The notes under the pieces: model-generated
Databases searched by the model: none
Seen by the model: only the letters and a program-made list of their open reading frames with translations
Told to the model about the DNA's origin: nothing
Assembly: GCA_048013815.1 (NCBI GenBank)
Contig: CM106585.1
Coordinates: 17,298,001 to 17,362,000, forward strand
Source: Setoptus koraiensis
Lineage: Eukaryota; Arthropoda
Direction: 5' to 3'
DNA length: 64,000 bases
Program-made: the position numbers and the translations under genes
Shown here: piece by piece, positions 57,501 through 64,000 of the stretch
How positions within the stretch are numbered: position 1 is the first letter of the stretch
Layout of the letters: the number at the start of each line of letters is the position of its first letter

Positions 57501-59267
57501 CGGATAAACTTTGCGCCATATATTACTTCCGGCGCCAGAAGCGCCGCCTACACTAGCGGAAGTCTTTTTGTTTCGATCGTTAGAGCGCGTTCGATCGGAT
57601 GTGTGAGCATTGTGCTTCGTCGAGTGGCTGCCGTTGCAAGCCACTTGGCAAGGCGACAGTGACAACGTTGAACAGGTGATCAGCTGATGGCAACCAGGCT
57701 GAGATGAGCAGCTTGTGGATAGGAGCTTGCGTTGCATCTTACAATTAGCTGACAATTGTTGCGCACTCTGACAATTCTGAGTGCTCTTTTTTGTCGTTGC
57801 TGTCTTGCCAGAGCCCAGTTTTGTGGCGACACCCGTTAGTTGGCTCGCATTTGATTTGCAATTCAACTGCCTGCATTGCGAATGCGCATTTCTCGGCTTG
57901 CTCCAATTACAATCATCACAATTGCTATCCATGACGCAACACATGGGACAACGATTGCGCAATCGCTGCCTCTTGCTGTTGCACTTGCTGTTAGGCTGAT
58001 TAAGTTGCTTTTGTGAATTGTTAACAGCGTGCTTCGGACACTTGGGACACGAACATCTAAATGGGAATGGGGGCGAGGGCAAGTTGTCGGCCATGGTGAG
58101 CGGCTTGGGGCGACATCTACAATTGGATTTCGACAAATCGCCACTGTTGTCGTCGTTACTATTACAGGTGCATTGAAGTTGGCCATATAGATCCAGAGAA
58201 CAACAAACAACGGGCGCATCGTCGGCGTTATTAATTAATTGTTGCCTCTGCCGCTGTTGTTTCTTGCTGCTGTTTGTTCCTGTTTGCTCGATAAATTGTC
58301 TGTTGCCCTGCTGTGGCTGTTGTTTTAGGTTATCATTGCTGGCCGCCATCACTAAATTATCACTCAATTTATCTTGTTTAGTGTGCTCATTCTCGTGGTT
58401 AGCTTGCGCCTGTTTAATTGATTGCGCTATTGTCACTACCTGTTGTTGTTGTTGTTGCTTGTGGTGCCATGTCAAATCATCCCTTTCGTTGGTCATCGTC
58501 GTTGGCTTCTCATCCGCGGCTGTCTTATTCGCCAGCCTAATGTTACTGTCGGCTTTTGTCTGCTGTCTCAGTGACATTTGATTGGTGGCGCTGACACTGG
58601 TCATCAGTTTGACATGTTGTTGCTGTTGTCGTTTGGATAAGGGACGTTGTTGTTGCTTCTGGCTACATTGTTGCCTTGTTTGAATGGTTGCTAATGGACG
58701 TATAGGCGCTCTATTGGGTGCGGCGGCGCCCACTCCCGACACCAAGAACAATGTTGTTAAATCGCGGTATCGTTTTTTGGTTTCGCGCCAAATGCGCCAA
58801 TATAACACGATCATTATAGTGACGGGTATGTAAAAGGCAGCGATGGCAGTGACAAACGTCAAATAACTGTTTGCCTTGACAAATTCAATTTCGCACTTGT
58901 CGTTGCCCTGAACAGTACGTTTGCCTTCAATGTAGGGCCAGGCATAACTACATTCGTGTGTGCGTCAGATAAAACCAAATAAATAGTTTGTTATTTTTTA
59001 ATATATTCAAATCATAACGAAAAATAATTTAAATTTAGCTTTTTATTTTTTTTTTCTATACTTACATCCAAGGAGGCCAGAGCACCAACGATATGAGCCA
59101 AGCGCCGGCAATCATAAGACAGGCGCGAGTTGTTGTGCGACGGGCGCGATAAGTCAAGGGTCTTGTGACAGAAAAGAACCTGTCGAATGAGATTATCAGC
59201 ATGTTGAGGACGGCAGCGTTTGAATTGAGATAGTCGAAGGCGAGCCAAGTGTCGCACATAAAAGCAC
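54534..59267 (-). CDS. Muscarinic acetylcholine receptor, 3' exons only
   Basis: Class A GPCR for acetylcholine. Two exons are visible, 59267-59066 (helix 3 to helix 4) and 58947-54534 (extracellular loop 2 to stop). They join as [17 protein letters not shown] with donor AT|GTAAG. Helix 3 carries [25 protein letters not shown]. Helix 5 has [16 protein letters not shown], helix 6 [21 protein letters not shown] and helix 7 [25 protein letters not shown]. These are muscarinic hallmarks, closest to the arthropod type A receptor. Helices 1-2 and the N-terminus are not in the window, so the gene continues further right or is broken. The third intracellular loop is about 1,250 residues and very low in complexity. 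Its end region has the basic motif RKAAK, typical of G-protein coupling. The C-terminal tail is about 100 residues. Confidence 0.9.
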
Positions 59268-61337
59268 CTGTTTAGTTTGCGGCGAGCATCGTGTTAATTG
59301 GTGATAGTAGAGTAAAAAACAATGAATTAGCAGTCAGTCAATATTCGAAGCTTGCAATTTGTTAGAAATTCGGCCAACTCATCTGACAGTGATTTCGTTG
59401 CCCGTTCGAAACTTATTATTTTGCATATCTCGCTGACAACAACGGACAGATCGACACGATTGCAACGACGCCGAGCATGAGAATATTACGCAATGATAAT
59501 GATTTAGCGTGCACAATGCTAGACATTAACGACGGATCAGTCAGAAAAATCTGTTTTGTTGCTTTATTCACTGTATTAGTATATATTCCAAAATGGCTGA
59601 TTGGCCGTTCATATTTCCGTCGTGTGCGCCATTCTTTGTGTGCCCATTATATCTGGCCGACAAAATCTGGGAGCGCTCAAAAGAAACTGTAAGCGGCAAT
59701 CAAATGGGACCAAACATGGTGCTAACTCTCTAATACTATTATCAAACGCTAACGAGAAAAGCAGCGCTGCAAAGCGATCGTGACCACAATAAAAAAGCTA
59801 TTTTCCATGCGTTCTCTCAAGACCGGGTCAGTGTATCCTTTAATTGGATCACTCACTCTCGCTAAGCTGATAAGTGACTCCCATCTGGGCCGCTGGATCT
59901 GGGTTAGGGCTTCGGCTAGCCAGCCCGTCGCTCGGCGAAAACGCGCTTCAGCGCGTGCACCAGATACACGGAAATACGGCCTTGGACGTGCAGTCTCTTT
60001 AGACATAGATCGCATGCAGATAGATAACAAACAGAAAATATGTTTAGTTTGATTTTGTGTGCCAGCAAATGGCTGGCTGGCTGGCTGGCTCTCTGGCCTG
60101 GAAATTAGATGGCAAATATTGATTCACGCGAGCTTTAATCTATGATTGTGCAACTTTTTCCATGATGCACCGACGAGTCAGCCAACGAAAAGAGATGAGA
60201 GCGCGCGAAAATCGCTATGTGATCGCATGCTGTTTGCACACCAAACATATCAAACCTAGCCACAGATTGGGCTGTGTTATGAGCGATCAGTATCGGGTCA
60301 CCAGTCAGTTTGAATAGTGATCGTCGTGACTGGCCATCGCTTAGATGCAGAAACAACGGTTTTGCGCTGTATGGTGTCAAATCCCAATACAAAAAGTGAA
60401 TTCCAAAAGTGATCATTCCATTGAATTGCCACGTGCTCTCAATATCTCCTTCCGGACGGACAGGAAGAATGCACGCGAATAACGCCTCGTTGTGAGGGCA
60501 GATCATCCTGTGTTTGCCCAGACTTGCAAACACAGGATGACGGAGTCTAGTCTAACTCTAGCTGGCTGACAAACATGGCCGCGTATGACACGAAGATACG
60601 TTGCATTAAACAGTTGATGATTTCTGGTTCAAAACAAATGTCTCACAGTGTGCAACATTTTCTCACTTTACTCATGCCACCACTCTGAACCAATATACGC
60701 TAATATATCCGCAAAATATATACGATAAAACTGTCTGAAAAATCCCCGATTGGTGATTTTCTGCCCGATTAATCCGATGAAATCTGGTCGCTAGGGTAGC
60801 TCCAATCGTAACTGGGCGACACGCGATGGTCACTCTGTAGGCCGAGTTTTCCAGCTAACTAACTAGAATTCTCGGTATAGTATCAAATAAAAAATTATTA
60901 ACAGTCCAAAGAAGAGTGGCAGAGCTTATAGATGCTTAGTAATGCCTAAATCGTTGCCAGTGAAGGATGGATGAATCTAGAAGCAGATTTTAGTATTGGA
61001 AGTTACCATGATGATGCACAAGAAAGATATTCAGCGAATATGTGATATAGAACAGAATGTGGTCTAAGTGTTGAAATTTGTGAAAATGATGTGCCAAAAA
61101 TAAACTGCCATGGAAAAAACATTGAAGCTAAGAGTCATCTCTGAGAGCTAAAATGTTCGAATGGGCCGAAAATAGTTCTTGACATGCGATGAAGACCAAC
61201 AATTCTGGAAAATTTTGTCGGTTTTCGCATGAAAATTACTGATAAAACTCATTTTAGACAAGGTGAAAAACAATTTGCTGTCAAGACAATCAATACAAAA
61301 TTAATCAATTAGACTGGTACATCGTAGATTTGTAATA
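59268..61337. other. Intergenic or receptor intron, no gene recognised
   Basis: About 2 kb. Short frames at 59,477-60,533 carry no known domain. A (GGCT)n microsatellite lies at 60,070-60,090. I looked for receptor helices 1-2 on the minus strand and found none. 61,020-61,337 is the duplicated upstream region of the secreted-protein genes. Confidence 0.45.
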
Positions 61338-62141
61338 ATGAACTCAATTAATATTATTTGTACTGTTGCTGCTGTGGTCTGCTGGGTAGTTGTGAGCCAC
61401 TCCACCGTAGTGATGAGTGATAATGAAAATTTTTCGAAGCAGGTAAAATTGATCAATGATGAAATTGGAAAATGGTACAAGAAAGAATTAAGCGTAGCGT
61501 CGCGTGTCAATCATGCTCTTCACTTAGATAGTGACGCTCGACGTCAGAGTATAAGCCATCATTGGCCTAGACAAATGATGAAAGTGTTGCAATTAGCGGC
61601 GGGATATCTGTCATCCGAAGAGGTCAACACAGAAAGACTGGCCAGGATTGTCGCTGGTTTGAAGCAAAATGATCTGTCAACACAACGAGAGTTTGTGAAT
61701 AATGTTGGTATATATATGTGGCAAGAATTCAATTCCAGAGAAAAAAACAGGGGCGATCGCAAAAAAGAAGCATTTTATGAACAACGGGATGCATTATGTG
61801 CACCGTTCAACTCAAAAAGTAAGGGATATTTCAATTTCGAAGGTGCCATAGATGATCTTCTCCAAATCAAGGTAGCGGAACAAGTCGATGATGACGAATT
61901 CAACAAACAGGTTATTTATACAGATCAACCAATTGCGATGCTATACAAGGCCGCTATGATCTGTGAGTACTTAGATGCCGTAAGAGCCAAAGTGGATAAA
62001 GATCTAAGCCATCTCAAATTGGACATTATATGCAATACTAAAACGATACTGAAAGAATGGCCTTATCCCACAAAAGATTACCCAGTGTCCGAAGATTCCG
62101 AAGAATTGAGAGCATCTGGTGATATTGAGACTAGGGTCTGA
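61338..62141 (+). CDS. Secreted protein of unknown family, copy 1
   Basis: Intronless, 267 aa, ATG after ATTTGTAATA. The N-terminus is a hydrophobic leader with a likely cleavage site near MSDNE (MNSINIICTVAAVVCWVVVS). The mature part is mostly alpha-helical in character, with three Cys (ALCAPF, MICEYL, IICNTK). Distinct runs are HWPRQMMKVLQLA, FVNNVGIYMWQEF, KGYFNFEGAIDDLLQIK and FNKQVIYTDQPIAMLY. I recognise no family, domain or enzyme motif. The copy 430 bp downstream is clearly paralogous. AATAAA occurs shortly after the stop (about 62,175). A secreted or lumenal role is likely from the leader. Nothing supports a specific function. Confidence 0.78.
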   Translation: MNSINIICTVAAVVCWVVVSHSTVVMSDNENFSKQVKLINDEIGKWYKKELSVASRVNHALHLDSDARRQSISHHWPRQMMKVLQLAAGYLSSEEVNTERLARIVAGLKQNDLSTQREFVNNVGIYMWQEFNSREKNRGDRKKEAFYEQRDALCAPFNSKSKGYFNFEGAIDDLLQIKVAEQVDDDEFNKQVIYTDQPIAMLYKAAMICEYLDAVRAKVDKDLSHLKLDIICNTKTILKEWPYPTKDYPVSEDSEELRASGDIETRV

Positions 62142-62568
62142 TTAGATTGGTCTAGAATAGTGCTGATATAAAAATAAAATACGCTGATACTAGTTGTCCA
62201 ATGTGCAAAAAAGTTGTTGGTTTGTTATGCAATGCTTGCAATGAATTTCGCTTGTGGTTGTCTGTAACATTCAGCGAATATGCGACATAGGATAGAATAC
62301 TGTTTGAGCGTTTTAAAATAGTGAAAATAATGTGCCAACAATGAACCGATATAAAAACACATGGTGAAGCTAGTCATCTATGTGGCCAAATTGGCTCAAA
62401 ATAGCTCTCGAAATGCTAAATGTGCTGTAAACAATATCGGAAAAATTCTCATAAATTTTGCATGAAAGTTACCGATATAACTCACTAGCGAGGGCAAAAT
62501 ATACAATCCGGTCTCAGGAATCAATACAAAATTGACCAATAAGATTGCTACATTATACATTTGGAATA
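62142..62568. promoter_or_regulatory. Duplicated upstream region of copy 2
   Basis: The approximately 320 bp before copy 2 aligns with that before copy 1. Shared runs are CAGCGAATATG.GA.ATA.., AATGTGCCAA.AA, GTTTTGCATGAAA-like (TTTTGCATGAAAGTTACCGATA) and AATCAATACAAAATT. The duplication unit is about 1.24 kb and includes the promoter. Confidence 0.6.
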
Positions 62569-63363
62569 ATGAACTCGATCAATAGTATTTTCGCTGCCGC
62601 TGTTGCAGTCATATTAGTTGTGAGCCACTCCTCCGAAGTGAAGAGTGACCATGAAATTTTCTCGGACCAGTTGAAATTAATCAATGATGAAATTGAAAAG
62701 TGGTACAAGCAAGAGGTGTCCTTCGCGTCGCGTTCCCTTAATGCTTTCCACTTGGATGGTGGAGCTCAGCGTCAGAGTGTGAAATATCATTGGCCTAGAC
62801 AGATGATGAGAGTGCTGCAGGTGGCTACTGGAGTTTCGGCATCAGGCAAGATAGATAGAGCGAGCGTGGGCCGTATTTCCGCTAGTTTGAAATATAATGA
62901 TCGGCCAGTGCAACGAAAGTTCTTGGATAATATTAGAGCATTTATGGGAGCGAAGTTTAAAAATCAAAAAATTGGTGATCGAAAGCAGGAAATTTTCAAT
63001 GAACAACGGGATATATTGTGTGCACCATACAGGCCCGAAAGTAATGGATACTTCAATTTCAAAGGTGCCATCAATAATCTTCTCCGAGTCAAGTCTATGG
63101 AAAAAGTCGATGACGAAGAATTCAACAGACAGGTTATCTACACAGATCAACCAATTGGACTACTGTATCCCGCCGCTATGATCTGTCAAGTAATTGATGC
63201 CATAGAAACCAAACCGGATAGATCCAACACTATGCTCAATATGATTATGCCAGGTAATACTCAAAGTATACTTGACGGATGGACCTTCCCGCGCTCATAC
63301 ATCATTGAGTCATACTTCGCCTTGGGTCTTGGGTCTGATAGTTTAGGTTCTAATCAAGATTAG
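62569..63363 (+). CDS. Secreted protein of unknown family, copy 2
   Basis: Intronless, 264 aa, starting at the ATG at 62569 (same context as copy 1: TTTGGAATAATGAACTCGAT). An upstream in-frame TTG is not used. It shares the leader (MNSINSIFAAAVAVILVVSH) and the runs HWPRQMMRVLQVA, GYFNFKGAINNLLRVK and FNRQVIYTDQPIGLLYPAAMIC. It differs from copy 1 in the C-terminal 50 residues (RSNTMLNMIMPGN..). Two Cys remain in the mature part (ILCAPY, MICQVI), matching the first two of copy 1; the third is missing. Identity by eye is about half. Function unknown. Confidence 0.78.
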   Translation: MNSINSIFAAAVAVILVVSHSSEVKSDHEIFSDQLKLINDEIEKWYKQEVSFASRSLNAFHLDGGAQRQSVKYHWPRQMMRVLQVATGVSASGKIDRASVGRISASLKYNDRPVQRKFLDNIRAFMGAKFKNQKIGDRKQEIFNEQRDILCAPYRPESNGYFNFKGAINNLLRVKSMEKVDDEEFNRQVIYTDQPIGLLYPAAMICQVIDAIETKPDRSNTMLNMIMPGNTQSILDGWTFPRSYIIESYFALGLGSDSLGSNQD

Positions 63364-63539
63364 AATAGCACCCAATTATATCAAAATAGTGAAAACATGT
63401 TGATACCGACCGTCGGATGAAAAAAAAAACGATCTAGAGATATGCTGATAATCATTTGCAATGTTAAGAGATTAAATAAATCACACATTTTGATTTATAA
63501 TTTTGCATCAGGTAGCTTACTCAATTCGGGGACTATTTC

Positions 63540-63735
63540 TCGCCGCTAAAGATCTAAGCCACCCTAATTTTGATGCAATACCAAAACTAGACTTGACGAA
63601 TGGCCTTGTGCCCCAATAAAATACCCGTTGCCTGAGGGTTGAAACAAATTGAATCCGCGCGTTGAGATTAAAACTAGGATCGGATTAGATTGGCCTGAAA
63701 TAGTGCTGATACATAAATAAAATATGCTGACATCA
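63540..63735 (+). pseudogene. Decayed tail of a third secreted-protein copy
   Basis: 63,548-63,735 matches the end and 3' flank of copy 1: AAAGATCTAAGCCA, GAATGGCCTT, TTGAGATTAAAACTAGGATC, GATTAGATTGGCCT, AAATAGTGCTGATA and AAATAAAAT. Only about 100 codons' worth of the 3' end survives, with no open frame and no 5' part. Confidence 0.6.
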
Positions 63736-64000
63736 CATATCGTATGCATGAAAAAGTTGTTCGTTCGTTATGCGACACCCGATAATAATTGTTTGTATTG
63801 GAATATCGGGAGATTGAATAAGTTACTTATATCTAATGAAGGTTTTACATCACGTTGATGTTTCCATTTTGGGACGAATTATCTTTGCTCAAGCATGAGA
63901 ACGAAGAATTTCATGTTTTATCCACTAATGAACTTACTGCAACTGTATGACGGCTGATCTATTCGAGAAATCACTGACGCTATAATAATCAGAGTGGCTA
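63736..64000. other. Window edge, no gene recognised
   Basis: 265 bp of AT-rich sequence. No open frame or repeat recognised. Confidence 0.4.

Noticed and set aside
54534-58581. Many plus-strand frames (for example 56,168-56,629, 58,264-58,581) rich in Leu, Val and Cys
   Set aside because: They are antisense shadows of the Gln/His-rich muscarinic loop; CAG/CAA runs read backwards as Leu/Cys-rich text.
59749-60052. Pair of overlapping frames with Arg/Ala-rich text near (GGCT)n
   Set aside because: No family recognised; the region shows no splice link to the receptor and the frames overlap on opposite strands.
1-64000. tRNA, rRNA or CRISPR loci
   Set aside because: I looked for B-box words with a matching acceptor stem, for rRNA-like GC blocks and for regularly spaced direct repeats with unique spacers. 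None was found. The tandem arrays here lack unique spacers.

Overview
The window is eukaryotic nuclear DNA, most likely from an arthropod and possibly a mite. It is AT-rich, with short GT-AG introns, an innexin gene and an arthropod-like muscarinic receptor. Many proteins carry long Gln/Asn/His runs. The species cannot be fixed from sequence alone. Exon limits were read by eye from reading frame and splice signals and could be off by a base or so.

Left part (1-29,633) is ordinary, gene-bearing DNA. The first 7 kb is compact. It holds a mitochondrial ornithine carrier (SLC25A15-like, minus) divergent from a PP1 inhibitor-2 gene (plus), then PIGW (minus), VMA21 (plus) and ETFB (minus). After these come a PNRC-type gene with a Gln/His/Asn-rich body, a decayed citron/MRCK/ROCK-type kinase pseudogene that no open frame reveals, a two-pore channel (TPC1-like), a microsatellite-rich spacer, an innexin, a trypsin-like serine protease in five exons and the N-terminal part of katanin p60. 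The katanin gene runs into a 500-base run of N.

Middle part (30,134-53,807) is a 23.7-kb mosaic of mobile DNA. Its main component is a family of repeats with unequal ends. One end starts TAGCGCTTAATT. The other carries the inverted copy AATTAAGCGCT, then a short palindrome (ATACTGAT..ATCAGTAT), then ACTTGT. This matches the layout of Helentron-type (Helitron-like) non-autonomous elements. Between and inside the copies lie a mariner-type transposase split by a second transposon with an 8-bp target duplication, a mariner remnant, a Mutator-like transposase remnant, a copia reverse-transcriptase fragment, a small RING-finger ORF, an envelope-like membrane protein ORF broken by one stop codon, several minisatellites, and GC-rich repeats built of short perfect hairpins.

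Right part (53,808-64,000) returns to gene-bearing DNA. It has the 3' portion of a muscarinic acetylcholine receptor (minus) whose third intracellular loop is about 1,250 residues long. After it come two tandem intronless genes for related secreted proteins of unknown family, with the decayed tail of a third copy.

I see no evidence that the genes act in one pathway. The neighbourhood is a set of housekeeping and signalling genes next to a mobile-element cluster.
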